The notes beneath the pieces were generated by a model. The model ran no database searches, was not told where the DNA came from, and saw only the letters and a list, made by a program, of their open reading frames with translations. DNA of 64,000 nucleotides, from NCBI RefSeq assembly GCF_037038585.1, contig NC_092526.1:41055501-41119500 (forward strand). Direction: 5' to 3'. Both the position numbers and the translations under genes were made by a program. Below, one piece after another: positions 45,421 through 54,384 of this stretch (its first letter is position 1; every line of letters begins with the position of its first letter). Origin of the DNA: Patagioenas fasciata (lineage: Eukaryota > Chordata > Aves > Columbiformes > Columbidae).

Positions 45421-46989
45421 GTTGCCTGTGGAGGAGGGGGCACTGGTCTCCTAGAAGAACAAGGTGCTTCTGACCATGTCTTTGCCTGTGGACATCCTGT
45501 GGTCCAGGTATACTCTAAATTCATTGGACTTTGATGACTGCATCATCAAGAAGGCTCCATTACTGCTTGTGGGTATCTTCTTATACTGTGGACCACCTCT
45601 GGCACCTCAAATGTCACTAGCTGTTTGTTTCTGATCTCCTGGTTTCCATCTCCATTAATTACAGTGGGACTTAGACAAAGTGTTCCCACGGAGGTGCTTA
45701 TTTTCAACACAGACATGAACTGAGTCAAGTGGAATCCCACCCTCTCTGGGTTTCCTATGTGCACGGAGGGGTCTGAGTCCCCTTCTAGACTCAGGACTGA
45801 GAGCTGGAGGCTGCAAGGCACATGCACAGCAGCGCGTGATGAGGAGCAGCCGGTGCACATCGGCGCCTTGTTCTGGCAGATGCCGTCGATGAGGACACAT
45901 CTGCTGGGTCAGGACACTGAACGGCACTGCACCCACAGCCAGCCATGACCTAAAGGGGACAGAGAGGAATGCAGAGCGACTGTCCTGAAACGGCACTGGG
46001 CCCCAGGGGACATGCAGGGAACAGGCACCCAGACAAGCGATAACAGGTACCTGTGATCACCGTTTTCTCCTTTACCCTCACAGGTGATGCTGATCAAACC
46101 TGAGACACATGCAGTTTGGACTGCGCTGTTCACTGTACACGACTCCACTGATACTGGATGCCTGATACACATTTAACAAAACAAGGTGTTCCCAAAGATT
46201 TTTTTTCTTCCCCTTGAGACATGGGGAGGGGGTTTCTGTGTGTGAGGAAGACCTGTTTTCTCTGTTTAGTCTTTATGCCTCAGCAAAATCCCTACAAGAT
46301 TCAGACTAGAGGAGAGCACTGAAATCGTGAGGGGAAGCAACACAGACAGCTTTACCTGCACATTTTCTCCCAATTGTCTTAAGAAACACTGGTTTGGGAT
46401 CCGGATTGCTCACTTTTCCCTGGAGTTGTCTTGTTTCTTGTCTGAAACCTACGGTGCACTTGGCTGAGGACAGATACAACACCCACAGAGCGATCGGAGC
46501 TGAACACCGCACCATGAAAGCAGCTGGGTCCTTCCCTGCACGCTCTCAGCAGAGAGCAGAGCATCCTGGGGACAGTTCAAGAAAAATAATCATTAATGCT
46601 TATGGGAAAAGGTGATAAATAGTGATGCAGAATGGATTTATCTTGGGTGGTAAGGAATGTTTTGACAGGCAAGTTTGCAATGATGTGGCTTGGGTGCACA
46701 ATTAGATATTTCTGATGTTGGACAGTAACGCTTCTATTTTGGTCACTTATCTTATGTAGTTTCAGGATGTTCTTTGGCATTTCACCACGTTTCAGATGCC
46801 AGACCAGGGTCAATCAACACACTGCCCAAAGTACTCTTGCTCTGAACCAGCTCGTAAAAGCAGCATGTTTGCATTCGTTAGACCTTTCTCTTGGGATACA
46901 TGCTGGGAGATGCTGACAAGTGTCTGCAGGAGAAATTGGTGATTTGTGGATTAGAGCCTTTGTTCCAGCCCCACGAAAACATCTAATGC
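45421..46989. other. Mostly unassigned; possible signal-peptide exon on the minus strand
   Basis: On the minus strand an ATG at 46,515 opens a frame with a hydrophobic start (MVRCSAPIALWVLYLSSAKC). It runs to 46,356, where CAG is followed by GTAAAG, a good splice donor. Cys-containing frames downstream (about 46,172-45,909) could be a second exon, but no clear acceptor or family match is visible. I do not recognise the protein. It may be a secreted-protein gene fragment or chance. The rest shows no feature. Confidence 0.3.
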
Positions 46990-46994
46990 CAGCA

Positions 46995-47420
46995 AACCCT
47001 GCACAAACCTGGAAACGCCAGCACCATCTGGGAACACAGGCACAACCTGGAAACACAGGAACAACCTGGAAACACAGGAACAATGTGGAAACACAGGAAC
47101 AACCTGGGAACACAGGCACAACCTGGAAACACAGGAACAACCTGGAAACACAGGAACAATGTGGAAACACAGGAACAACCTGGGAACACAGGCACAACCT
47201 GGAAACACAGGAACAACCTGGAAACACAGGCATGAACAGGAAAAACTGGAACAACCTGGAAATACAGGCATGGACTAGAAACACAGGAGCAATGTGGAAA
47301 CACAGGAGCAACCTGGGAACAAAGGAACAACCTGGAATCACAGGCACAACCTGGAAACACAGGAACAACATGGAAACACAGGAACAACCTGGAAACACAG
47401 GCATGAACTGGGAGCAAACG
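46995..47420 (+). repeat. 19-bp minisatellite, about 21 units
   Basis: The unit is AAACACAGGAACAACCTGG with variants (AATGTGG, GCACAACC, GCATGAACTGG). Because 19 is not a multiple of three, reading cycles through all phases every three units. This yields long open frames on both strands (for example 46,920-47,447 +, 46,814-47,425 -) that are repeat artefacts. The array ends ten bases before the next LTR. Confidence 0.95.
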
Positions 47421-47430
47421 AACAACCCGG

Positions 47431-48095
47431 TGTCCTGGTTTTGTTAAAAACCAAGTTTCTCTTTTAGTGAATTTTGCCTGTCAGCTAAAGCCTTCGTATT
47501 AGCTGCATTTTCCTGGAGAACCCGACACATGTTTTGGTAAACCTAGCAATGGAATGCAAACTTATTGATAAGCACGGATGGACATGTCGTGAGAGGGGCA
47601 ACGAGAAACTGGTGACCGACAGACTGACCAATGGTGTATAACATTCCATTCACGTGAATACTTCATATAAAAGTGGGAGATCACGAGGATCCCGTCCCTT
47701 TTTTTTTCCTTTTCCTTCCCTTCTACTTATGGTTGACATTAGCAGAGGACCTTGCTGGTCATCCCTGCAAACTGAGGCCTAGTGAGAGACTGAATCCAGC
47801 TCCGGTTGGCTACAGAGTCTAATCCAGGACTTTGGGTGCTGGTTCTGCAGTTGCTGAGACTTTCAAGATTGGTTTTGTATATTTTGTATTATTTTCTCTA
47901 TTCTTATTAGTAGCATTAGTAAAACATCTTTAATTTTTCCAACTCTCTTCTCTCTGCCCTTCTTTCCCTCCCGATCGTCTGTCCTGAGTGGGAAGGGGGG
48001 AGAGGGAGGGGCAAAAAGGGGAAGTGGGGGGGAGAGGAGGTTAACAATACATCTGCCAGGGTTTGATTGTCACCCCGCAATCTTAACCCTCAACA
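47431..48095 (+). mobile_element. 5' LTR of the ERVL-like provirus
   Basis: 665 bp, TGTCCTGG...CCTCAACA. It contains a CACGTG E-box (47,651) and a TATA-type box (CATATAAAAGTGGG, about 47,664). Compared with the 3' LTR, the first ~350 bases carry many differences while the last ~300 are almost identical. The bases just outside the two LTRs do not form a target duplication. Confidence 0.92.
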
Positions 48096-48101
48096 GATAA
48101 T

Positions 48102-48119
48102 TGGCGCCCAATGTGGGGT
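48102..48119 (+). promoter_or_regulatory. Primer-binding site, tRNA-Lys type
   Basis: TGGCGCCCAATGTGGGGT differs at two positions from the perfect tRNA-Lys1,2 site at 1,993-2,010, both C-to-T changes. It lies six bases after the LTR end. Confidence 0.85.
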
Positions 48120-48285
48120 GAGAGAAAGGGGTAAATTTGGAGATTTTTGGCTTTTCTACTGCTTTGACGTACCGTTCAATTTTCTTGGCACGGTGCCAAC
48201 TCATAGAGTTGTGATACTCGCGCGTCTGTTTGCTCCGGATATTATTTAGTGGTATTAAGGCAAAGTGAATTACATTGATTTAAAG

Positions 48286-48650
48286 ATGTTATGGTATAAG
48301 TTGTATCAGTTATTTTCTACATTGTGCTCGCTGATCCCATATCTGTGTTGGTGTTTCTTTCTGAATCGAAGTATTCATTATATAACAATAAGAAACTGGA
48401 CAGCGGTCATGATGATACTGTGTGGTTTGGCACTGGTTTATTTCATTGTACTGCAGCCCCTAATGAATTTCAACTCGCTTCTGCTTTACCTTAAAAATCC
48501 TCGCTAGGACAGTTTGCAAATGTTTTAGAGAACTTTGAATATCCTTGGAGCTTTGATAGAACTGTGATGGTGTTATCTGGTTTGCTGAATGTGTGTCAGT
48601 TTGTGTTACTGTTAAGAGAAATGAGGTTCAATAGGAGGTTTGCATCTCTT
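48286..48650 (+). pseudogene. Hydrophobic leader frame upstream of gag
   Basis: From the ATG at 48,286 the frame encodes MLWYKLYQLF and two hydrophobic segments up to a stop at 48,505-48,507. After a deletion and shift, sequence equivalent to the end of the leader (VLSGLLNVCQFVLLLREM, a third hydrophobic segment) begins the next open frame at 48,564. The homologous frame at 1,802-1,152 (-) is continuous across this point, so the break here is secondary. The role is unknown; a membrane-targeting N-terminal part of Gag is an inference from hydrophobicity and position. Confidence 0.65.
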
Positions 48651-49913
48651 TTTAGTCCTGAGATTTGTGGTGCGTCTTCGGAAGCTTTAGCAAAAAGCAC
48701 TCCTAGCCGCTCGAGAAAAGGCAAAACAGCCAAAGCTGCCACTGTTCCCACAAGCACGGCTTCACAGGCTGAAGCTACAGCTCCTCCGCAGAGCTCCTCT
48801 GCCAAGGTCGCTGCAGATAACGTTACTTCTCCAGCCTCAAAGGCTAACAAGGCAGCCCCCCCTTCTTCACACAGTGCTCACTGTTGCTGCCGTAACCACA
48901 GCAATCACTGTGACAGTCATTCAGATTCTGAAAATGAATCAAATGATGGTGAACCCGTATCAGCATCAGTTGCCAGTTGTAAGAAAGTCAGTAGAAAGAC
49001 TACCCGTGCAGCAGGTGATGGCACAGGGCCAACATCAACCCAAGGGGCATCATCAGGACAGGGAGGAGATGAAGTGACCACCACTCGGTCCTTTTCTCCA
49101 GGTATGCTGAGAGATCTGCGAAAAGACTTTAGTCGTCGTGAAGGCGAGAATATTTTAACCTGGCTGCTCCGATGCTGGGACAATGGGGCAGAAACGATTG
49201 AATTAGAAGGTGGTGAAGCCAGGCAGCTGGGGTCTCTGTCAAAAGATTCCACCATTGATAGGGCAATTTCAAGAGAGTCTAATGCCGCTACTCTCTGGAC
49301 CCGACTCCTGGTAGCTATGAAAGTCAGATTTCCCTACAAAGAAGATTGTATATCCAAGTTAGGGAAATGGAATACTATGGAGATAGGTATCCAGTTCCTG
49401 AGAGAACTAGCTGTGCAAGAGATCATCTATTTTGGATCAGACAACCAAGAGGGGACAGACACAGATAGAATCAATTGTACAAGATCTATGTGGCGCAGAT
49501 TTGTACAAAGTGCACCACCTGCATATGCTAAGTCATTGACAGGAATGGTCTGGTCAGCTAGAGGTATACAAGAAATTAATGAAGTGATTGAGCAGCTCCG
49601 GTACTTTGAGGACAGCCTGGCTGGTTCTCTACGGGCTTGTGTCTCCACTGTGGAGAAACTGTGTGAAAAATCTGATGACCGGTTTGAAAAGCTGTTGCAA
49701 GAAATCGAACTCAGAGAAGACGCGTACCATTCACGACCTGCACAAACCTATGTTTCAGCTATTAGGAGAAGGCTTTCCAATCTCGAGAGAGAGGGCAGAG
49801 GCAGCCCACAAAAAGAGGTTCACTGTGATTCTTCCTACATGAGCAGGGAGAAAACATTAATAAGTGGCATGGAAGACCTACCTCAGAACTTCAAGAACGA
49901 GTACGTGAGATAA
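48564..49913 (+). CDS. ERVL-like Gag polyprotein (partial, N-terminally fused to the leader end)
   Basis: Gag forms the particle shell of the retroelement. This 449-residue frame has the last hydrophobic leader segment (residues 3-22), then a Ser/Ala/Lys-rich linker to about 110. A His/Cys-containing stretch (HCCCRNHSNHCDSHS, about 105-120) is followed by the conserved structured region (about 180-370), with MLRDLRKDFSRREGE, TWLLRCWDNGAE and GIQFLRELAVQE. There is no CCHC zinc knuckle. It is open throughout. Its true start is unclear because the leader is broken upstream. Related gag sequence is at 43.57 kb. Confidence 0.7.
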   Translation: MMVLSGLLNVCQFVLLLREMRFNRRFASLFSPEICGASSEALAKSTPSRSRKGKTAKAATVPTSTASQAEATAPPQSSSAKVAADNVTSPASKANKAAPPSSHSAHCCCRNHSNHCDSHSDSENESNDGEPVSASVASCKKVSRKTTRAAGDGTGPTSTQGASSGQGGDEVTTTRSFSPGMLRDLRKDFSRREGENILTWLLRCWDNGAETIELEGGEARQLGSLSKDSTIDRAISRESNAATLWTRLLVAMKVRFPYKEDCISKLGKWNTMEIGIQFLRELAVQEIIYFGSDNQEGTDTDRINCTRSMWRRFVQSAPPAYAKSLTGMVWSARGIQEINEVIEQLRYFEDSLAGSLRACVSTVEKLCEKSDDRFEKLLQEIELREDAYHSRPAQTYVSAIRRRLSNLEREGRGSPQKEVHCDSSYMSREKTLISGMEDLPQNFKNEYVR

Positions 49914-50134
49914 AAGGAAAAACTCCTAGGAAGGTGGCTGCTCCAGTTTACAAAAGGAGCAGAAGAGATTCTGATGCTCTTGAAGGAACCTCTGATTCAC
50001 ACCCAGAGACTGTGCAAAACAGAAATTAGAGGTGCCCTGCCTCCAACCAGGTGGAGGAAAGGGATAACAGAGTTTATTGGACTGTACAAATACTATGGCC
50101 TGGTACAACTCATGCGCAGGAGTACAAAGCTTTA
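49914..50134 (+). other. gag-pol junction of the ERVL-like provirus
   Basis: About 220 bases contain stops in the gag frame and lead into the protease region. The last codons, GTG GAC (50,135-50,140), are the start of the protease active-site motif and the target of the ERVK insertion. Confidence 0.6.
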
Positions 50135-50140
50135 GTGGAC

Positions 50141-50468
50141 TGTTGCTTTATCCATGCGAGCCACGGAACCTGACACACCAATATGATGTTCACAGAGTTC
50201 GCTTTATTGTCGGACCGGGCTAGCTTTATAGCAAAGCTGCCCTGTCCACGCGCCTTACAACAACGTGATTGGTTGTAACTCGTGTTATACAATAACATGA
50301 TAGGCTGCATGTACTGTCCACGCGCTCTGCACGCATGTGTCCGCCGATTGCTCACTCATTATTACCTTTAATGGTGCTCCTTTAGTCTCTTTTGTCTCTG
50401 GCTTCACCTCTCAGCCAGGCTGGCGACAACCCCATCCCCCTGGGGCGGGGGGGGGCTCTGCCACTACA
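50141..50468 (-). mobile_element. 3' LTR of the ERVK-like provirus
   Basis: 328 bp, beginning TGTAGTGGCAGAG and ending GATAAAGCAACA on the minus strand. A TATA-like GCTATAAAGC lies about 20 bases before an AATAAA (complement at 50,203-50,208). It differs from the other LTR at two positions. A G-run (complement of GGCGGGGGGGGG) lies near the start. Confidence 0.95.
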
Positions 50469-50482
50469 TCTCCCCCTCTTTT
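50469..50482 (-). promoter_or_regulatory. Polypurine tract
   Basis: On the minus strand AAAAGAGGGGGAGA directly precedes the 3' LTR. This is the plus-strand primer site of reverse transcription. It confirms the element's 3' boundary. Confidence 0.88.
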
Positions 50483-50818
50483 ATTTAATATTAACAATAC
50501 GCCATATCATGCTTTAAATACAGTGTGAAATACAGGGTAAGAACATTAAGGCTAATACAACTACAATTAACAAGAACAAACCTGTTTTCAATATTCCTTT
50601 TAACCAAACAAGGCATTCACCCCAAAAAACCCAGTATCTTCTGTTATTTTCTTGTTCTGCAAATCTTCTATCTTTTTAAGTTCAAACAACACATACAATC
50701 AAACTCTTCATAACTGTGAACATGTCCAATAACAAAAGATTAATTGTTGCTCTGTTTTACAAAGTGGTATTCTCAACATTGGCTACATTCGTTGCTTAAA
50801 GAGATAACATGTCTGAGG

Positions 50819-51955
50819 TTAAGGGTTGTCATCACTGCAATCGGTTTCTTCTCTGTTAGCTAGCCAAGGTCTCACCCACTTTGCTGGGATCCATGAATTT
50901 TGGTGGTTACCTGTAGAAACACAAGCATATCCCCTTCCCCAGGTTATTAGTGACATAGGACCTTCCCATTGTTGTGTTGTCGGATTAAACACACTAACCT
51001 TAGGCACATTTTCGGAAAAATCTTTGACATTTTTGATTTGGTGCATAACAACCGGTTCCATTTCAGTTTCACTTTTAGGATTAAGCCAGTTCAGCACATA
51101 CAATGCCTTCATCAATACCTCTTCTGGGCTCACACCAATTCCCCCTTGTTTTTTCAAAACAGACAAAAGATTTTTTAATGCACGGTGTGCACGCTCAATA
51201 ATTGCTTGGCCAGTAGAATTATAAGGGATTCCAAACAGGTGTTGTACCTTCCACTGGGTGAGGAAGGCTGCAAGTCTGTCAGTGGTATGCAGGACCATTA
51301 TCTGTTTTGATTTGTGTAGGGACACCCATGACAGCAAAAGCTTGTAGTAAATGACGTTTTACTGTCTTTGCATTTGCTGAGGTCAAGGCTGTAGCCCACA
51401 GCAGTCCTGAACAGGTATCTATGGAGACATGAATGTACTTTTGTCTGCCAAATGGTGCAAATTCAGTAATATCAGTTTGCCATAACTGACCTGGCTGCAA
51501 GCCCCGAGGATTTACTCCCTTTTGTTGGAGAGGGACTATGCGGGCACAATCAGGACAAGCTGCGATAATGGCTCGAGCTTGTTCCTTTGTAATTGTAAAC
51601 TGCTTTCGGAGTGCTGCTGAGGATTGATGAAAGAATTCGTGAGCTTGTCTGACTTGTTCAAAAGGGGATATATCTGCTACTGCCACAAGTTTGTCTATGA
51701 TGCTGTTTCCCTCTACTAGACCACCTGGTATGTTAGTATGGATTTTTATATGCATGATAAATACTGGTGCTGTCCTATAATGTAATACGTTCCACAAATC
51801 TAACAATGCTTCAAACAATAAGGAATTGGAAACTCACTGCAAAAGTGCTCTATGTATTCTTTGTACAATTCCCACAACATAAAGAGAATCTGTTACCAGA
51901 TTAACTGGAGAGTTATGCCATTTTTGCAATGCTGCTAAGCATATTGAGGGCAGTT
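50819..51955 (-). pseudogene. ERVK-like RNase H end and integrase, frameshifted
   Basis: Integrase joins viral cDNA to host DNA. Reading down from 51,955, a short RNase H end appears (with its TDSLYV Asp motif). The integrase follows in the frame 51,818-51,279: a His-His/Cys-Cys zinc domain (AHEFFHQ ... ACPDC), then catalytic Asp residues in WQTDIT and KTDNGP. A shift near 51,290 moves the third acid (AIIERAH) and the C-terminal part into the frame 51,337-50,819. The sequence before the RNase H end joins Gag directly, so RT and protease were deleted. No env lies between integrase and the polypurine tract. Confidence 0.82.
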
Positions 51956-51959
51956 TCTT

Positions 51960-53921
51960 TTAATATGTCCTGTCTGTCCGCAAGTAAAACATGCAAGAAC
52001 AAGAAGAAGGGCTTCGGCCTTTCATTGCGGGCTTAAGTGCTGCAGCCAAGGCTGCAGCGTGGGCTTGAGCATGTATTTTTGCTTTTTCTACCTCCTGTTG
52101 CATAATCGGTACCTGTCTGCAAGCTTCCACCATCTCTGCTAAAGAAGCAGTTTTTCCCAAACCGGCTAATATCTGTTGGCATTGGGTGTTTGCATTCATC
52201 ATAGCCAAATCTTTCCCCACAGCAGCTTTTGCCTCTGGAGTCAAGTTAGGAGAGGCATCTATCACTTCTTTTAAACGATCCACAAATGTCATATATGGTT
52301 CCCCAGGATCCCACTCTATTGTAGAATAGGGTGGCACAGGGTTACCTCTATTTGGCAATTCTTTCACTGCCGCCAAGGCAAGCCCTTGCGTTTGCTGCAA
52401 AATCCTTGGATGAAGTGCTGCCTGAGTAGCACCATCCGCATATTGCCCACGACCCAGTAACTGGTCCATGCTAGCTAACCGCAACGGATCATCAGCTGGT
52501 AAACGAACATTTTCTAATACTGCCAATTCCACTTTCCCCTGCCACTTGTCTAAGAACAGCAAATACCCCGTTGGAGGAAGCAATAACTCCATCAATGCCC
52601 TAATATCTGTTTGAGTTAGTACTTGCCCCTTGAAAAATGAATTGATTAGCTGCATCACATGCTTATTATCCATACCATATTGCATAACTGCACTTTGCAA
52701 TTGCTTAACCGTTTTCCAATCAAAAGGCGACCACTGCCTTTGTCCTCTATTATCTATGTGCACTGGCATTGCTGTAATACTACCAGGTAACATGATCCCT
52801 TCAATAGTTGCATCTCTGATTACCCCTTGCCAACGTTGCCCTGCATTATAAGAATGATCTCGAGGAATATCTCTACCCTGATGCACAGGGGCAGCACCCA
52901 AATTATCATTATTATCACTGCTATACAATTCCCTTGTGTTTCCCTGTGGATCAGTAAGTCGACGCATATTTGCAAACCGATCTACTAACCCAGTCTCCAG
53001 CCCTTTTCCATATCGCGCTCTCAAATATTCATCTGCTTCTCTTACAGACCACATCCCATCTTCAACACATTGTCTAGCCCATTTTTGTATTCGCTCCCTT
53101 TTGATACGGAGCTCCTCCGGAGTGAGGTCTAATTCCACCCCCTCCCTTTCCTGTTTTCCCCGTTTTTCACATTCCCTGCCAATTGCCTCCAGCCCGTCCT
53201 TAATTGCATCTGACGCCTTTTTATATGCTATTAACCGCGAAGTTTTACTGTTACCGCCATCTAGTCGTTTCATAGCTTCTAGAACTTCTTGCATCTGGCT
53301 CTCCTGCCGTCTCAGTAAGTCCTTCAGGCTCTGCACGTGGCTCTCCTCCTGGAACTCAGGGCGATTCTGCGGTGCTCCGTCGTGGTGTTCCATCGGGTCC
53401 TCCGGCAAAGGCACGTCGGCTGGATTAACTTGTCCTGGCTTGTTGAAACTTGCCGGTTGCTGCCATTCGTTGTCGGAGCCAGGCAATGGCTCAACGGGCG
53501 CAGAGGGTATAATTTGCTCTCCGCCCCAGAACTCCAGATCTGATACGGGACATACCAGCGGTGTTGATTCTTCGGAGTTCTCGGAGGGTGGGCAGCTTGC
53601 GGCGGGCGGCTCCGAGGGGACGGCACACAGCTCCAGCTCCTCTGAGACTTCCTGCATTAGCTGCCTGACCTCCCGCCAGGGTCCGGCGAGATCGCAAGCC
53701 TCGCGGCTCCCCCTTGTAACCGCTTCCCATAGTTCGGTCCCTATGTCCTCCCATGTACCGGGAGAAAAAAATTCGTCCGTCGAACGAACACAGCCCTTAC
53801 GCTGGGCGAATAGTAAAAGGCGCTCCACCGCGTCTTTTTCCAAAATTCTTCCTGTTCTTGCAGCCAGCTGCAGAATACTTCTCACTATTATTTTTTCTTC
53901 CACGGATGCCGTGTTTCCCAT
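51960..53921 (-). CDS. ERVK-like Gag polyprotein, intact frame with truncated nucleocapsid
   Basis: This 653-residue frame starts at the ATG 53,921-53,919 with MGNTAS; Gly2 fits N-myristoylation and membrane targeting. Residues up to about 110 resemble a matrix domain. A Glu/Pro/Ser-rich region follows (about 110-190), then a charged, probably coiled-coil segment (about 195-300). The capsid occupies about 350-610 and includes a major-homology-like region around 563-585 (DLAMMNANTQC). The end is abnormal: a Cys pair where the zinc knuckles should begin, then TDRTY and a stop, produced by the deletion joining gag to RNase H. A long opposite-strand frame at 52,936-53,940 is its shadow. Confidence 0.85.
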   Translation of the reverse strand: MGNTASVEEKIIVRSILQLAARTGRILEKDAVERLLLFAQRKGCVRSTDEFFSPGTWEDIGTELWEAVTRGSREACDLAGPWREVRQLMQEVSEELELCAVPSEPPAASCPPSENSEESTPLVCPVSDLEFWGGEQIIPSAPVEPLPGSDNEWQQPASFNKPGQVNPADVPLPEDPMEHHDGAPQNRPEFQEESHVQSLKDLLRRQESQMQEVLEAMKRLDGGNSKTSRLIAYKKASDAIKDGLEAIGRECEKRGKQEREGVELDLTPEELRIKRERIQKWARQCVEDGMWSVREADEYLRARYGKGLETGLVDRFANMRRLTDPQGNTRELYSSDNNDNLGAAPVHQGRDIPRDHSYNAGQRWQGVIRDATIEGIMLPGSITAMPVHIDNRGQRQWSPFDWKTVKQLQSAVMQYGMDNKHVMQLINSFFKGQVLTQTDIRALMELLLPPTGYLLFLDKWQGKVELAVLENVRLPADDPLRLASMDQLLGRGQYADGATQAALHPRILQQTQGLALAAVKELPNRGNPVPPYSTIEWDPGEPYMTFVDRLKEVIDASPNLTPEAKAAVGKDLAMMNANTQCQQILAGLGKTASLAEMVEACRQVPIMQQEVEKAKIHAQAHAAALAAALKPAMKGRSPSSCSCMFYLRTDRTY

Positions 53922-54035
53922 GCCACCTGCTTCTTCGTAGGCCTACTTTCCGCTATGATTGAGCGCTGGGCTGGTGTCGCCCCCAGGTGGCGTCCTCGCG
54001 TCTTCACTTCCGGCGATCTTGCTTCGATACGAAGT

Positions 54036-54053
54036 ATCACGTCGGGGTCACCA
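54036..54053 (-). promoter_or_regulatory. Primer-binding site, tRNA-Trp type
   Basis: On the minus strand TGGTGACCCCGACGTGAT, which matches the tRNA-Trp primer site known from avian leukosis-type viruses. It lies three bases inside the 5' LTR boundary. It distinguishes this family from the tRNA-Lys elements in the window. Confidence 0.9.
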
Positions 54054-54056
54054 AAG

Positions 54057-54384
54057 TGTTGCTTTATCCATGCGAGCCACGGAACCTGACACACCAATAT
54101 GATGTTCACAGAGTTCGCTTTATTGTCGGACCGGGCTGGCTTTATAGCAAAGCTGCCCTGTCCACGCGCCTTACAACAACGTGATTGGTTGTAACTCGTG
54201 TTATACAATAACATGATAGGCTGCATGTACTGTCCACGCGCTCTGCACGCATGTGTCCGCCAATTGCTCACTCATTATTACCTTTAATGGTGCTCCTTTA
54301 GTCTCTTTTGTCTCTGGCTTCACCTCTCAGCCAGGCTGGCGACAACCCCATCCCCCTGGGGCGGGGGGGGGCTCTGCCACTACA
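54057..54384 (-). mobile_element. 5' LTR of the ERVK-like provirus
   Basis: 328 bp, identical to the 3' LTR except at two positions: one A/G in the GGGCTRGCTTTATAG block and one G/A in TCCGCCRATTG. Near identity of LTRs, which are equal at integration, indicates a recent insertion. Confidence 0.95.

Noticed and set aside
46814-47447. Several frames of 100-200 codons on both strands
   Set aside because: They are produced by the stop-free 19-bp minisatellite; the peptide period of 19 residues equals three DNA units.
52936-53940. 334-codon plus-strand frame
   Set aside because: It is the antisense shadow of the ERVK-like Gag frame (51,960-53,921 minus), whose domains and start are recognisable; the plus-strand translation has no family motif.
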